Part shown: positions 1 to 8,809 of the stretch, piece after piece | How the letters are laid out: the number at the start of each line of letters is the position of its first letter | Numbering within the stretch: position 1 is the stretch's first letter | Source: Xenorhabdus kozodoii | Lineage (GTDB): Bacteria; Pseudomonadota; Gammaproteobacteria; Enterobacterales; Enterobacteriaceae | Length of the DNA: 64,000 nucleotides | Direction: 5' to 3' | Assembly (NCBI RefSeq): GCF_002632875.1 | Contig: NZ_NJCX01000016.1 | Coordinates: 54,008 to 118,007, forward strand | The notes under the pieces: model-generated | Told to the model about the DNA's origin: nothing | The model's database searches: none | Seen by the model: only the letters and a program-made list of their open reading frames with translations | Translations under genes and position numbers: made by a program

Positions 1-1017
1 TGCAGCCGCTTTACCACTGTCCTGAGGATAAACAGACAGAGCATTTGCGACTGCAATTGGATAAGATGCACCATTCATTGCCGCCATCACACAAAAGGGA
101 ATAAGAATAGCGATAAATGAAGGTTCACTTAATATGGAAATTAAATAAATAGTGATCATGCTTACAGCATAGCCCACTAATAGAAATGGAAATACGGTTT
201 CACTTTTCACTTTTTCCAATAAGATACGGCAACCATATCCGCCAATCATAAAGGCCAGAGTTTGGGGAATATAACTTAGGCCAATATCAGTAGGATCATA
301 ACCCATGTCTTTTAAAATTGTGGGTGACCCGGTTAACCAGGCAAAAAAACCTGCACTGCAAGATGCGTAGATCATTACATTCCCGTTAAAAACGGGAGAA
401 GTTAATAACGTAAAGAAAGAAATCGATTTTTTATTGGTGTGGCTTTCAATGTTAGTACGTTTATTAGCCAAAAAAAATGTGGGTATTAACAGCAATACCG
501 TCACGATCATTAAAATAAGGAAAATGACCCTCCAGCCATCATGCGTTAATAGCCACGCTCCTAACAAAGGCGCAAGGGCAGGGGAAAGGGCAACCAGGGG
601 CATGATCATGGCAAAAACCCGTTTGGTACGCTCTGCATCATATCTATCAACGACTAAAGCCTGCCAGGTAACCGCAGCAGAACAAACACCCACTGCCTGC
701 ATAAATCTCAATACCAATAACTGAATATGATCAGTTATCCAAAGCATACCTAAACAGCTAATGGAAAACAGGGATAGTCCGATAATAAGGACAGGTTTTC
801 TGCCTAAACGATCAGACAATTGTCCCCACAAAAGTTGGGCAAAAGCAAATCCGGCAAGAAAAATACTGAGGCTCGCACTGATAGCATTGGTTGATGTACC
901 TAACTCTGCTTTCATTGTATCGAAAGCGGGCAGATACATATCGATGGCCAAATAGCCCAGCATACTGAGGCCTGCGAGATAAAACATAAATGAGATGGAG
1001 TTTTTATTTGTTGTCAT
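1..1017 (-). CDS. punC: Purine nucleoside exporter PunC (YdhC), C-terminus cut by window edge
   Basis: This is a major facilitator of the Bcr/CflA drug-resistance group, an inner-membrane transporter; the E. coli homologue PunC (YdhC) handles purine nucleosides. The reading frame opens at ATG 1017 and stays open for 339 codons to the window edge, so roughly 60 C-terminal residues are missing compared with the E. coli protein of about 400. Translation shows successive hydrophobic segments, starting with FMFYLAGLSMLGYLAIDMYLP, and the family A-loop motif WGQLSDRLGRKPV near residue 65. It is divergent from punR, which in E. coli activates it, and the 123-bp gap should carry both promoters. The frame is not closed inside the window, so it is easy to miss. 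Confidence 0.9.
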   Translation of the reverse strand, partial: MTTNKNSISFMFYLAGLSMLGYLAIDMYLPAFDTMKAELGTSTNAISASLSIFLAGFAFAQLLWGQLSDRLGRKPVLIIGLSLFSISCLGMLWITDHIQLLVLRFMQAVGVCSAAVTWQALVVDRYDAERTKRVFAMIMPLVALSPALAPLLGAWLLTHDGWRVIFLILMIVTVLLLIPTFFLANKRTNIESHTNKKSISFFTLLTSPVFNGNVMIYASCSAGFFAWLTGSPTILKDMGYDPTDIGLSYIPQTLAFMIGGYGCRILLEKVKSETVFPFLLVGYAVSMITIYLISILSEPSFIAILIPFCVMAAMNGASYPIAVANALSVYPQDSGKAAA

Positions 1018-1140
1018 TGTGTTAATAACTCGGTGTGGTAGTGGATGAGTGGCTAATTGGCTTATTTTATATAGCATGATTTTTACTTGTGAAACGGTAA
1101 TATTTGCACCATGCTGTGAAAAAAATTGAAAGGAAGAACT

Positions 1141-2049
1141 ATGTGGTCTGAATATTCTCTGGAAGTTGTTGATGCTGTCGCCAGAACAGGAAGTTTCAGT
1201 GCGGCTGCATCAGAGCTTCATCGTGTACCTTCTGCTGTCAGTTATACGGTAAAGCAGCTCGAAGAGTGGCTGGCAGTACCTTTGTTTGAACGTCGTCACC
1301 GTGATGTCGATTTAACAGAAGCGGGAGCCATTTTTGTCAAAGAAGCTCGTTCTGTTATCAAAAAAATGAATCACACTCGGCACCAGTGCCAACAGGTGGC
1401 CAATGGTTGGCGAGGACAATTTAGTATCGCAGTCGATCAGGTAGTCAAACCAGAGCGAACTCTTCGGCTAATTTTGGATTTTTATCGCCATTTCCCAGAT
1501 ATTGAATTATTTATCTACCCTGAAGTTTTTAATGGCGTATGGGATGCCTTGGTGGATGGGAGAGTGGATGTTGCCATCGGAGCGACACGCGCCTCCCCTG
1601 TTGGTGAACGATATAGCTTCAGGGATATGGGATTTATGCCATGGTTATGTGTAGCCAGCCCTGAACACGAACTGGCAGCGATATCGGGAAAATTGAATGA
1701 TGATCAGATGCGGCCTTATCCCAGTTTATGCCTCGAAGACACTTCACGCAGCTTACCCAAGCGTGATACATGGGCTTTGGATAACCAACGAAGGTTGATT
1801 GTTCCCGATTGGGGAGTTGGATTAAGTTGTCTGATGGATGGATTGTGTGTAGGCATGGTGCCTAAACACCGTGCACTACCGCTGATCCGTAAAGGCAAGT
1901 TGATAACGCTCGAACTTGAACAACCATTACCTGATAGCCCATGCTGTTTGACATGGTCACAAAAAAGCCATTCACCGGCATTAAGCTGGTTACTTGATTA
2001 TCTGGGGGATAGCGAAACGCTTAATGCCGAATGGCTGCAAGAAAATTAA
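1141..2049 (+). CDS. punR: LysR-family activator PunR (YdhB)
   Basis: A 302-residue LysR-type transcription factor. The N-terminus, beginning MWSEYSLEVVDAVARTGSF, is nearly identical to E. coli PunR/YdhB and contains the winged helix-turn-helix (SAAASELHRVPSAVSYTVKQLEE, residues about 20-42, positions read from the translation). The C-terminal two-thirds is the ligand-binding domain and ends LLDYLGDSETLNAEWLQEN. I chose ATG 1141 rather than the upstream TTG at 1126 because AGGAAG lies 5 bases before it and the E. coli protein starts there. In E. coli it activates the divergent transporter gene punC in response to adenosine-type ligands. The adjacent divergent punC here supports the same role. 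Confidence 0.93.
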   Translation: MWSEYSLEVVDAVARTGSFSAAASELHRVPSAVSYTVKQLEEWLAVPLFERRHRDVDLTEAGAIFVKEARSVIKKMNHTRHQCQQVANGWRGQFSIAVDQVVKPERTLRLILDFYRHFPDIELFIYPEVFNGVWDALVDGRVDVAIGATRASPVGERYSFRDMGFMPWLCVASPEHELAAISGKLNDDQMRPYPSLCLEDTSRSLPKRDTWALDNQRRLIVPDWGVGLSCLMDGLCVGMVPKHRALPLIRKGKLITLELEQPLPDSPCCLTWSQKSHSPALSWLLDYLGDSETLNAEWLQEN

Positions 2050-2052
2050 CTG

Positions 2053-3078
2053 TCAGCGGCGATAATCGATAAAAGGTCCATCCGCAACAGAGCGCCGTTC
2101 AACAAGGCGTGGGTGGACTTCAATAGTTTGTGCATCCTCACGTTTATTGACGATCCTGTCCAGTAACATGGTAAAAGCCATTTGCCCTAAACGTTCTTTG
2201 GGTTGGTGGATAGTTGTTAATGCTGGCGTGAAATAGCGGGCATTGCGAATATTGTCATAACCGATGATGGAAATGTCTTGTGGAACGCGTAATCCTAACT
2301 CGTCGGCTGCACAGATCGCTCCCATAGCCATGACATCCCCACCACAAAAAACAGCGGTTGGGCGATGTTTCTGGCTCAGGATTTTGTACATGGCCTGATA
2401 ACCGGATTCAGGTTCAAAATCACCTTGTACAATCCATTCATCCTGAATGGTGATATTGGCTTCTTTCAGTGCCTTAAGAAAACCCTGATGGCGTCCTCCG
2501 CCAGTATTTCTTGCCAATGGCCCAGGAATGGATGCAATATCACGGTGGCCGCGCTCAATAAGATAACGGCCAGCCAAGTAACCACCATGAAAGGCATTAT
2601 CAATAATTGCATCGGTAAAATCGCCTCTGGATTCTCCCCAATCCATGACCACCATAGGAATATTGCGATAGCCTTCCAGCATACTCAAAAGCTGATCAGG
2701 GTATTCTGAACACATTACCAGCAAACCATCGACCCGCTTTTGCGCCAGCATCGCGAGATAAGCTTTCTGTTTATCGAGGTCGTTATGAGAATTACATAAA
2801 ATCAGTGTATAACCTTTGCCATAGCAGCTATTTTCAACAGATTCTATAATCTCGGCAAAATAAGGAGCTTCACTTGATGTTGCCAGTAACCCAATGGATT
2901 TGGTGTGGTTAACTTTTAGGCTGCGGGCAACGGCACTGGGAGAATAATTCAATTCCTTAATGGCAGCCCAAACAGCGGCCTTTGTATCTTCGGCGACGAA
3001 ACGGGTTTTATTGATAACATGGGATACGGTTGTGGTCGAAACACCAGCGCGTTTAGCCACATCTTTAATCGTTGCCAT
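2053..3078 (-). CDS. purR: Purine repressor PurR
   Basis: A 341-residue LacI-family repressor, the same length as E. coli PurR. The N-terminal helix-turn-helix ([20 protein letters not shown]) and hinge helix (SAVARSLKV, about residues 48-56) bind PUR boxes; the rest is a periplasmic-binding-protein-like core that binds hypoxanthine or guanine as corepressor. It represses purine and pyrimidine nucleotide synthesis genes. It ends 3 bases from the convergent punR stop, so the two genes meet tail to tail. A likely self-regulatory PUR box lies about 125 bases upstream of the start. Identification rests on near-complete similarity to the known protein. Confidence 0.96.
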   Translation of the reverse strand: MATIKDVAKRAGVSTTTVSHVINKTRFVAEDTKAAVWAAIKELNYSPSAVARSLKVNHTKSIGLLATSSEAPYFAEIIESVENSCYGKGYTLILCNSHNDLDKQKAYLAMLAQKRVDGLLVMCSEYPDQLLSMLEGYRNIPMVVMDWGESRGDFTDAIIDNAFHGGYLAGRYLIERGHRDIASIPGPLARNTGGGRHQGFLKALKEANITIQDEWIVQGDFEPESGYQAMYKILSQKHRPTAVFCGGDVMAMGAICAADELGLRVPQDISIIGYDNIRNARYFTPALTTIHQPKERLGQMAFTMLLDRIVNKREDAQTIEVHPRLVERRSVADGPFIDYRR

Positions 3079-3420
3079 GAAAAAAGGACTCCTGACCTTC
3101 TGGTCTAATTTATATACCCTTTATCTTCCAAATTGCCGTCTGGCTGATGGCACTGACTTGCACACCACCGTAACTTGAAATTTGTCGGGTATAGCTATTT
3201 GTTAATCGTTTGCCAATATATTTATATACAGAGTGATGGTTGGCAATAATTTAGCGATAAACCTTGAATTTTGTCTGATCTAGCTCAAAAGTGAAAGTAA
3301 TAATCGATGCTATAAAGAGTATGGACTAAATATCGCGGTATGATTTTTAGATAATAGGGTAAATAACCGCTTAAAATTTATGGTGTTGAGGTGTCTTAAT
3401 TTTCACATTGAGGATGTTCT
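3079..3420. other. purR-ynhF intergenic region
   Basis: A 342-base AT-rich gap between divergent purR and the small ynhF-like gene. It should hold the purR promoter on the minus strand and the ynhF promoter on the plus strand. The only element I recognise is a PUR-box-like sequence at 3202-3215. I see no other gene. Confidence 0.6.
3202..3215 (-). promoter_or_regulatory. Candidate PurR operator
   Basis: On the minus strand this reads TGGCAAACGATTAA. It resembles the PUR box, an imperfect palindrome centred on AAACGTTT, with one half well conserved (GCAAACG). PurR of E. coli represses its own gene through such boxes, so autoregulation is plausible. The second half-site is weak. Confidence 0.4.
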
Positions 3421-3507
3421 ATGGATACAGATCTGAAGTTGGGATTATTGGCTGCCAGTAGTGCATTAATCATGATTGTTTTTCTGGCAAGCCTTTGTCT
3501 GATCTGA
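3421..3507 (+). CDS. ynhF: Small single-pass membrane peptide, YnhF-like
   Basis: A 28-residue open frame beginning MDTDLKLGLLAAS, too short for usual gene callers. The charged start (D-T-D-L-K) followed by one hydrophobic segment of about 20 residues matches E. coli YnhF (29 residues, beginning MSTDLKFSL as I recall it), which is encoded beside purR. The position next to purR and a plausible Shine-Dalgarno sequence (GAGGA, 8 bases before ATG) support it. The function of YnhF is unknown; it is a small inner-membrane protein. A hairpin 40 bases downstream could end the transcript. The main uncertainty is the short length. Confidence 0.75.
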   Translation: MDTDLKLGLLAASSALIMIVFLASLCLI

Positions 3508-3546
3508 TCAAGATCTAAGAGAAAAGTTTGTCGCACCGATTGCTTT

Positions 3547-3600
3547 AAGGGCGGGTTTCCCAGCATGTACAATGTCGCGAATGCCGGAAAACCCGCCCTT
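3547..3600. terminator. Bidirectional hairpin between ynhF and sodB
   Basis: AAGGGCGGGTTTCC (3547-3560) pairs with GGAAAACCCGCCCTT (3586-3600) with one bulge. The genes on both sides, ynhF (+) and sodB (-), converge on it. The loop is long (25 bases) and no strong T-run follows, so efficiency is uncertain. Confidence 0.55.
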
Positions 3601-3633
3601 ATTATTTCAAGCGGATATAAGGATCAATCTTAT

Positions 3634-4212
3634 TTAAGCCAGGTTTTCTTCAACAAATTTCCAGTTGACCAAAGCCCAGAAATGTTCCAGGTATTGAGGA
3701 CGTGCATTACGGTAATCGATGTAATATGCGTGCTCCCAAACATCAACAGTCAGAACTGGCTTATCTTCCCCGGTCAATGGGGTGGCTGCATTAGAAGTGT
3801 TAGCAATAGCCAAAGTGCCGTCAGCTTTCTTGACTAACCAAGTCCAACCAGAACCAAAGTTTTTCAGGGCTGCGTCAGTGAACTGTTGTTTGAACTCAGC
3901 AAAAGAACCGAACGCCTTGTTGATCGCGTCTGCTACTTTTCCGGTTGGTTCTCCGCCGCCATTGGGTGACAGGCTATGCCAGTAGAAAGTATGGTTCCAG
4001 ATTTGTGCTGCGTTATTGAAGATGCCGCCTTCAGACGTGTTGATAATCTCTTCCAGAGATTTTCCGGCAAATTCAGTATCTTTAATCAGATTATTCAGGT
4101 TTACAACATAAGCGTTGTGATGTTTGCCGTGGTGGTATTCTAGCGTTTCTGCGGAAATGTGTGGTTCCAGGGCATCTTTAGCATAAGGTAATGCGGGTAA
4201 TTCGAAAGACAT
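3634..4212 (-). CDS. sodB: Iron superoxide dismutase SodB
   Basis: Cytoplasmic superoxide dismutase of 192 residues, converting superoxide to hydrogen peroxide and oxygen. The four metal ligands are visible at His27, His74, Asp157 and His161, and the family signature DVWEHAYY is intact at 157-164. The start is ATG 4212 ([11 protein letters not shown]), preceded by AAGGAG; a longer in-frame opening adds 13 residues that no family member has. Close similarity to E. coli SodB favours the iron form. The start codon context contains GCAATGTC, the reverse complement of part of RyhB, which is encoded at 19861-19980. Repression by RyhB in iron starvation is therefore likely. Confidence 0.96.
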   Translation of the reverse strand: MSFELPALPYAKDALEPHISAETLEYHHGKHHNAYVVNLNNLIKDTEFAGKSLEEIINTSEGGIFNNAAQIWNHTFYWHSLSPNGGGEPTGKVADAINKAFGSFAEFKQQFTDAALKNFGSGWTWLVKKADGTLAIANTSNAATPLTGEDKPVLTVDVWEHAYYIDYRNARPQYLEHFWALVNWKFVEENLA

Positions 4213-4216
4213 TGCA
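4209..4216 (-). promoter_or_regulatory. Predicted RyhB pairing site on the sodB start codon
   Basis: The sodB mRNA reads GCAATGTC across its ATG. RyhB at 19919-19926 reads GACATTGC, giving 8 perfect pairs that would block initiation. In E. coli the RyhB-sodB duplex covers the same position and is one pair longer. Confidence 0.6.
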
Positions 4217-4573
4217 TGCTCCTTTTTAATATCGGGTTTTTGGCTCTGCAAACCATGACTTAGGTACGCATCATGGGCAGGGCAAATTTAAACTTATTAT
4301 CGTGTTACTATTTTGATAATTATCTTAACAACATTTCTGCTAAATAACAGGGGAAAAGATGCGGCCAAACTGCGGACTGGTGCAGAACTGAACGGTAACA
4401 TGGTTGGGTACAGTCAGTTAGCATGAAAATATCGAATGAACATTTGTTGCAGATCATGGTAAAAATTTGCTACATAAAGTTCACGGTAGAAAAATTAGCG
4501 TAGAAAGTGGTATTCTGAATCAATCTTTATCTTATGCTGATAAATAGCGCTTGCAGTTTTTAAGGAAGCAAAA
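4213..4573. other. sodB-grxD divergent intergenic region
   Basis: A 361-base gap holding the divergent promoters of sodB and grxD. It includes a short AT-rich palindrome, GATAATTATC, near 4313-4324, which looks slightly like a Fur or NsrR half-site, but the match is too poor to call. I see no gene. The sodB Shine-Dalgarno sequence lies at the left edge and the grxD one (AAGGAAG) at the right edge. Confidence 0.5.
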
Positions 4574-4954
4574 ATGACGAATATTAATACGAACACTAAC
4601 ACGGTGACTGATACAACGGTTGATGCAGTCATTGAAAAAATCGAACGCCAGCTCAGAGAAAACCCAATCCTGCTGTATATGAAAGGTTCCCCTAAATTGC
4701 CAAGCTGTGGCTTTTCTGCACAGGCAGTTCAGGCTTTATCAGCTTGTGGTGAACGTTTTGCTTATGTGGATATTTTGCAAAATCCAGATATCCGTGCCCA
4801 ATTGCCTAAATATGCAAATTGGCCGACTTTTCCTCAGCTTTGGGTTGATGGTGAATTGGTGGGAGGTTGTGACATTCTTGTTGAAATGTATCAGCGTGGT
4901 GAGCTACAAACGCTGATCAAAGAAACCGCCGACAAGTACCGTGATCAGGAATAA
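4574..4954 (+). CDS. grxD: Monothiol glutaredoxin GrxD (Grx4)
   Basis: A 126-residue glutaredoxin-4 family protein. It carries the single-cysteine CGFS motif at residues 45-48 and the glutathione-binding stretch WPTFPQLWVDGELVGGCD. Grx4 proteins bind a [2Fe-2S] cluster at a dimer interface and deliver it, partnering with BolA. The N-terminus is about 10 residues longer than in E. coli and consists of Asn/Thr repeats (NINTNTNTVTDTT), probably a disordered tail; the start has a good AAGGAAG site. It is divergent from sodB and followed by a hairpin terminator. Confidence 0.95.
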   Translation: MTNINTNTNTVTDTTVDAVIEKIERQLRENPILLYMKGSPKLPSCGFSAQAVQALSACGERFAYVDILQNPDIRAQLPKYANWPTFPQLWVDGELVGGCDILVEMYQRGELQTLIKETADKYRDQE

Positions 4955-4990
4955 GATCAGTCATTCATCTGAATGATGGAGACTTTTTAT

Positions 4991-5020
4991 AGCCCCATAC
5001 TTTTAATCGGTATGGGGTTA
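4991..5020 (+). terminator. grxD terminator
   Basis: AGCCCCATAC pairs with GTATGGGGTT around the loop TTTTAATCG, 36 bases after the grxD stop. The following AATATTT is a weak T-tract. It may also serve rnt from the other side. Confidence 0.65.
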
Positions 5021-5056
5021 ATATTTATGGCGTTAATTAAAGATAATGCTTGCTTT

Positions 5057-5716
5057 TTAAGACTCGCAATTAGCGGTATCAATAGAGGGTAATGGCCAGC
5101 CACCTAGCCGTTTCCAGCGATTAACGAGTTCACAAAAAAGCAGCGCAGTTCGATCAGTATCATAAAGGGCGCTGTGTGCCTGATTGCTGTCAAACGGGAT
5201 CTCTGCTGTGATGCAGGCTTTGGCTAGAATTGTTTGGCCGAGAACCAAGCCACTAAGTGCCGCGGTATCAAAAGTCGCGAACGGATGGAAAGGATTACGT
5301 TTTAAACCCGCACGTTCAGCCGCTCTCATGACAAAACTGTGATCAAAATTGGCATTATGGGCGACCATAATTGCACGGTTACAATTCGCCTCTTTCATGC
5401 CCTTACGGATCATTTTGAAAATGGCATGCAAGGCAGTGTATTCACTGACAGCCCCCCGCAAAGGGTTGGTAGGATCAATACCGGTGAAAGCAAGAGCGGC
5501 AGGATCAAGGTTAGCCCCTTCAAAAGGCTCGATATGAAAATGCAATGTATCAGCGGGTGTTAGCCAGCCCTCATCATCCATTTTTAAGGTAATTGCAGCA
5601 ATTTCAAGTAAAGCGTCTGTACGCGCATTAAAACCAGCGGTTTCGACATCAATGACAACGGGATAGTAGCCACGAAAGCGCCCGCTTAGCATATTTTGAT
5701 CATTTTGATTAGACAT
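5057..5716 (-). CDS. rnt: Ribonuclease T
   Basis: A 219-residue 3'-5' exonuclease of the DEDDh family that trims 3' ends of tRNA, 5S and 23S rRNA. Visible motifs are the Exo I acidic pair in VIDVETAGF (Asp23, Glu25), the central [12 protein letters not shown] and the C-terminal HSALYDTD that supplies the general-base His and the last Asp. Length and sequence fit E. coli RNase T. It is followed, convergent, by grxD. The neighbouring minus-strand gene gloA is also its neighbour in E. coli. Confidence 0.95.
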   Translation of the reverse strand: MSNQNDQNMLSGRFRGYYPVVIDVETAGFNARTDALLEIAAITLKMDDEGWLTPADTLHFHIEPFEGANLDPAALAFTGIDPTNPLRGAVSEYTALHAIFKMIRKGMKEANCNRAIMVAHNANFDHSFVMRAAERAGLKRNPFHPFATFDTAALSGLVLGQTILAKACITAEIPFDSNQAHSALYDTDRTALLFCELVNRWKRLGGWPLPSIDTANCES

Positions 5717-5894
5717 CTGATTTTCAGTTCTTAGCTTCAGGATTCTGTTTTTGACTCTGGAATGGTAGATATTATGACAAAATTTGGTGTGTCTTGCAGA
5801 AGTAATGCTTATTGAGTGAGGAATTAAAGGGCGATATGCCCTTATGTACGGATATCAATAATTTCTATTTATAACTTGATATCTATTGACAAAG

Positions 5895-6302
5895 TTAGTT
5901 GCCTAATGCACTGCTGGCATCTGAATTTTCGATGAGTTCAATCTTATAGCCATCAGGATCTTCAACGAATGCAATCACCGTTGTGCCACCTTTAACCGGC
6001 CCTGCTTCACGAACGACTTTTCCGCCAGCAAGTTTGATGCGATCACACGTTGCCGCAACATCATCAACACCTAAAGCAATATGCCCAAAAGCGGTTCCCA
6101 TTTCGTAGTTTTCAACATCCCAATTATAGGTTAGTTCAATAACTGCGCCCTGACTTTCATCGGTATAACCAACAAAGGCGAGAGAATATTTATACTCTGG
6201 ATTTTCACTGGTGCGAAGTAAACGCATCCCCATTACCTGAGTATAAAAATCAATTGAGCGTTGCATGTTGCCAACACGGATCATAGTATGGAGTAAACGC
6301 AT
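5895..6302 (-). CDS. gloA: Lactoylglutathione lyase (glyoxalase I) GloA
   Basis: A 135-residue glyoxalase I that isomerises the methylglyoxal-glutathione hemithioacetal to lactoylglutathione in the cytoplasm. The four metal ligands are present at His5, Glu56, His74 and Glu122, as in the nickel-dependent E. coli enzyme. It begins [20 protein letters not shown], the expected family start. In E. coli the genes nemR and nemA lie between ydhL and gloA; here they are absent and ydhL is the direct divergent neighbour. Confidence 0.96.
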   Translation of the reverse strand: MRLLHTMIRVGNMQRSIDFYTQVMGMRLLRTSENPEYKYSLAFVGYTDESQGAVIELTYNWDVENYEMGTAFGHIALGVDDVAATCDRIKLAGGKVVREAGPVKGGTTVIAFVEDPDGYKIELIENSDASSALGN

Positions 6303-6546
6303 GATTACCTCTTGATATTTATAATCTTATTGAGAAACATAGCTTTATTACAAAACTCTGCTCACATATCTGTATATGCCAGATTAACTATACCGTGTAT
6401 AGATCAACTAATTCAAATATCCGATTTATTGAGTTTTGGATTGTTACCATTTTGTTTTCAAATGTTATGGTTGAGGTTTATTCTGACCAGAAAATAATTT
6501 CACTATGGAAATAATTGGTAAGTCTAAGTGTCTATAGGGGGTCGAG

Positions 6547-6786
6547 ATGGCTGAACAATTAGAATTCTTTGCTATTCCAAACCCTTGTCGAGGAATTTGT
6601 GAATCTGATCCCCGTGGTTTTTGCCGGGGGTGTTATCGTAGTAGGGAAGAGCGATTTACCTGGATGAAATTATCGGATAGTGAAAAAAGAAAAATATTGC
6701 GGTTATGTCACCAGAGGTATCTAAGAGGATTGAGAAAAAAGGCGATTGAAGAAGGTTTTATGCCAGAACAACCCGATTTATTTTAA
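6547..6786 (+). CDS. ydhL: DUF1289 family protein YdhL
   Basis: A 79-residue protein nearly co-linear with E. coli YdhL: it begins MAEQLEFF and ends EQPDLF. The family is marked by cysteines in PCRGICESDPRGFCRGCYR (residues 13-31), suggesting a metal or Fe-S site. The function is not established. The start is supported by a GGGGTCGAG sequence just before ATG. The adjacent gloA and rnt match the E. coli neighbourhood, except that nemRA is missing. Confidence 0.9.
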   Translation: MAEQLEFFAIPNPCRGICESDPRGFCRGCYRSREERFTWMKLSDSEKRKILRLCHQRYLRGLRKKAIEEGFMPEQPDLF

Positions 6787-7212
6787 TTTTATTCTGAATT
6801 GTATAAAAATTATCACTTATGTGAGGTGTCGTTTAGGAACGTCGTAAAAATTAGAAATATCACCCGCAATAAAGAGTATATTAAATATGCTATATTTCTT
6901 TTATTTGACATAAGTCACTTTAAAATATCACTTATGTTGATTAATTCAGATATTTTAGTAAAAACCTCTTAATAAAGAATTATTTATTGAACAATAAAAG
7001 AGCTATTTGGTTATCTTATTGTTTTTTATATTATTTATTTTGATATTATTAATCTCTGTAAGAGAAAAATGATATTAATGTAAAAATATATAGATTAGTA
7101 TTTGGATGGCGGTTATTCTTATAGAACTTTAACCGAATGGAAATGGATATATTTTGGGGGATTGTACTTTTTTTGTTGATATTTGAGCTTACAATAGTTT
7201 AGTTGGAAGATT

Positions 7213-7332
7213 ATGTTATACAGTTTATATCGTTGGTGGATTAATGCGCGATTTTATTCGGTGAGCCGTACAATTTCGCTCTTTAGGGCGACGAAGATGT
7301 CAACGCTAAGTAACACGCCAACGCAACACTAA
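7213..7332 (+). CDS. Doubtful 39-residue small open frame
   Basis: ATG 7213 opens 39 codons beginning MLYSLYRWWINARFYS, with a GGAAG sequence 4 bases before. It is basic and aromatic, and I do not recognise it. It overlaps the inverted-repeat region upstream of slyA, so it may be a by-product of a structured RNA, or a leader peptide. No codon-use or homology evidence supports it. Confidence 0.15.
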   Translation: MLYSLYRWWINARFYSVSRTISLFRATKMSTLSNTPTQH

Positions 7333-7352
7333 TTAGGTAATTAGCGAAATTG
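7271..7352 (+). promoter_or_regulatory. Candidate structured leader RNA upstream of slyA
   Basis: CAATTTCGCT (7271-7280) is the exact reverse complement of AGCGAAATTG (7343-7352). Inside lie a second perfect stem, CTAATT-AGGT-AATTAG (7329-7344), and a possible CGCTC-TTTA-GGGCG hairpin (7277-7290) that competes with the outer helix. Such alternatives suit a regulatory leader. I know no described family that matches. Confidence 0.35.
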
Positions 7353-7464
7353 CTGACCCTGCTAATGTAAGCATGATATAGAGTGCGTATCTATTATTCA
7401 TATGAATAAACTGATTGGATAATTCATTAAGGTTATATGAGTCTCTAATTATAAGGAGGGGTAA

Positions 7465-7902
7465 TTGGAATTGACATTGGGATCAGACCTGGCACGTTTA
7501 GTCCGTATTTGGCGCGCATTAATTGATCATCGTTTGAAACCGTTGAAATTAACTCAGACACATTGGGTTACTCTATACAATATTAGTCAACTGCCACCAG
7601 AGCAGTCACAGATACAGCTCGCAAAAGCGATTGGTATTGAGCAACCCTCTTTGGTGAGAACGCTTGATCAATTAGAAGAAAAGAGATTGATTACACGCCA
7701 TACATGCGCCAATGATCGACGTGCAAAAAGAATCAAATTAACCACAGAATCGGAAAAATTTATTAAAGAAGTAGATAGTGTTATTGATTCGACAAGGAAA
7801 GAAATTTTGCAGGGAATTACTCATGATGAGTTAATTCTGCTTGCTTCTGTAATAAAGAAAATTGAAAAAAATATTAACCAATTGCACAAACAGGTAATAT
7901 AA
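7465..7902 (+). CDS. slyA: MarR-family regulator SlyA
   Basis: A 145-residue winged-helix DNA-binding protein, nearly identical to enteric SlyA in its recognition region ([20 protein letters not shown]). SlyA is a dimeric regulator that counters H-NS silencing and controls virulence, envelope and stress genes. Translation starts at TTG 7465, as in E. coli and Salmonella, preceded by a very strong AAGGAGGGG. The rare start and the long structured leader suggest post-transcriptional control. A hairpin terminator follows directly. The E. coli neighbours ydhIJK are absent, and slyB follows in convergent orientation. Confidence 0.95.
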   Translation: MELTLGSDLARLVRIWRALIDHRLKPLKLTQTHWVTLYNISQLPPEQSQIQLAKAIGIEQPSLVRTLDQLEEKRLITRHTCANDRRAKRIKLTTESEKFIKEVDSVIDSTRKEILQGITHDELILLASVIKKIEKNINQLHKQVI

Positions 7903-7914
7903 AAATTAAATTAT

Positions 7915-7960
7915 AAAATCGCGGTCCAGATCTCATTACTGGTAAACCGCGATTTTTTTT
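7915..7960. terminator. slyA terminator, probably shared with slyB
   Basis: AAAATCGCGGT (7915-7925) pairs with ACCGCGATTTTTTTT (7946-7960), and the right arm runs into eight T. The reverse strand also ends in a T-rich tail, so convergent slyB could use it. Confidence 0.85.
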
Positions 7961-7981
7961 GTGTTGTATTATTTGAACATG

Positions 7982-8455
7982 TTAGAGAGGTGATACAGTC
8001 AAAGAGTCTCCGCTGTTTGCAATTCTGACACGTTGCCCTTTGTTGAATACGAGGCTGTCTAACTTTTGTACTACGATGATGTTTCTTCCGCTATCCATAC
8101 GAATTTCCAACTCAACACCTTTCGTTTGGTCTATAGCACCTTCGATTTTTTGGCCAGCCAGACCGCCAGCAAGAGCACCTGCGGCTGTGGCAAGCCTTTG
8201 ACCAGAACCATCACCAACCGTATTACCTAGCAGGCCTCCCAAAACGGCACCACCAATGAGACCTAACATATTAGGATCGCCAGATTGTTTGCCTTTAATC
8301 GTGACAGGCCGTACAGACAAAATGGTGCCATAGGTTACAGTTTGGGCTTGTTTGGCTTGACCAACAGAGTAAGTATCACCAGAAAGTGCTCCCATGTCTG
8401 CACAGCCAGACAACGTGGTTACGACAACTGCGCCAACCAGGAAACGTTTTAACAT
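7982..8455 (-). CDS. slyB: Outer-membrane lipoprotein SlyB
   Basis: A 157-residue lipoprotein with an N-terminal signal and lipobox LSGC (Cys18), followed by Ala at +2, which favours outer-membrane sorting. The core has the glycine-zipper stretch GLIGGAVLGGLLGNTVGDGSG of the 17-kDa/Pcp/SlyB family, and a C-terminal beta domain ends in LTVSPL. SlyB forms stress-induced nanodomains in the outer membrane and is part of the PhoPQ regulon in enterics. I chose ATG 8455, five bases after TAGGAG, over the in-frame GTG 8461, which leaves no spacing. Confidence 0.93.
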   Translation of the reverse strand: MLKRFLVGAVVVTTLSGCADMGALSGDTYSVGQAKQAQTVTYGTILSVRPVTIKGKQSGDPNMLGLIGGAVLGGLLGNTVGDGSGQRLATAAGALAGGLAGQKIEGAIDQTKGVELEIRMDSGRNIIVVQKLDSLVFNKGQRVRIANSGDSLTVSPL

Positions 8456-8809
8456 AGTCACTCCTATTTTTAATGCCTGATAGGAAAGCCTGATAATAAA
8501 CTTATAACCAAGCGTTCAGCTACTATTGTGAGCAGCAGATACTATTGCTAGTGGCAGAACCCATTAATTTGCCTGCCACCAATGATGCATCTCTACATAA
8601 TATAATAAATGCTTACGGAGAACTCCGAAAGGAATAATTCCTGACCGAAAGCTTAGCATGTTTTGTGAAGAACTTTCCAAAACTCAGATTTTGTCACTGA
8701 TAATGATCGTTAAAGATATATAGTCCAAATAGATGTGTTTTATAGTTTACGCAAGATTGAATGTAATCCACATGTTAAATGTAATCCATTAGTTAATAGG
8801 GGAGTGTTT
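8456..8809. other. slyB-anmK divergent intergenic region
   Basis: A 354-base gap with the divergent slyB and anmK promoters. A sequence TGATAATGATCGTTA at about 8697-8711 matches one half of a Fur box well and the other poorly. A long in-frame extension of anmK reaches back to 8735 but is not supported. I see no further gene. Confidence 0.45.

Larger units (their letters stand above)
6787..7464. other. Long AT-rich ydhL-slyA intergenic region with structured slyA leader
   Basis: A 678-base gap. The first 400 bases are very AT-rich with no frame I trust. The last 250 bases, just upstream of slyA, are less AT-rich and contain several inverted repeats (see 7271-7352), plus a weak candidate small frame at 7213-7332. 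The slyA promoter probably lies here, giving a long 5' leader. Confidence 0.5.

Noticed and set aside
434..955. Plus-strand frames opposite the first 1 kb
   Set aside because: They are shadows of punC on the minus strand, which has a continuous membrane-transporter translation and a clear start at 1017.
4305..4330. Fur or NsrR site between sodB and grxD
   Set aside because: GATAATTATC is only a short AT-rich palindrome and the flanks do not follow either consensus.
8735..8809. Longer anmK N-terminus (25 extra residues)
   Set aside because: The extra residues have no family match, and ATG 8810 has its own strong ribosome site and the conserved [14 protein letters not shown] start.
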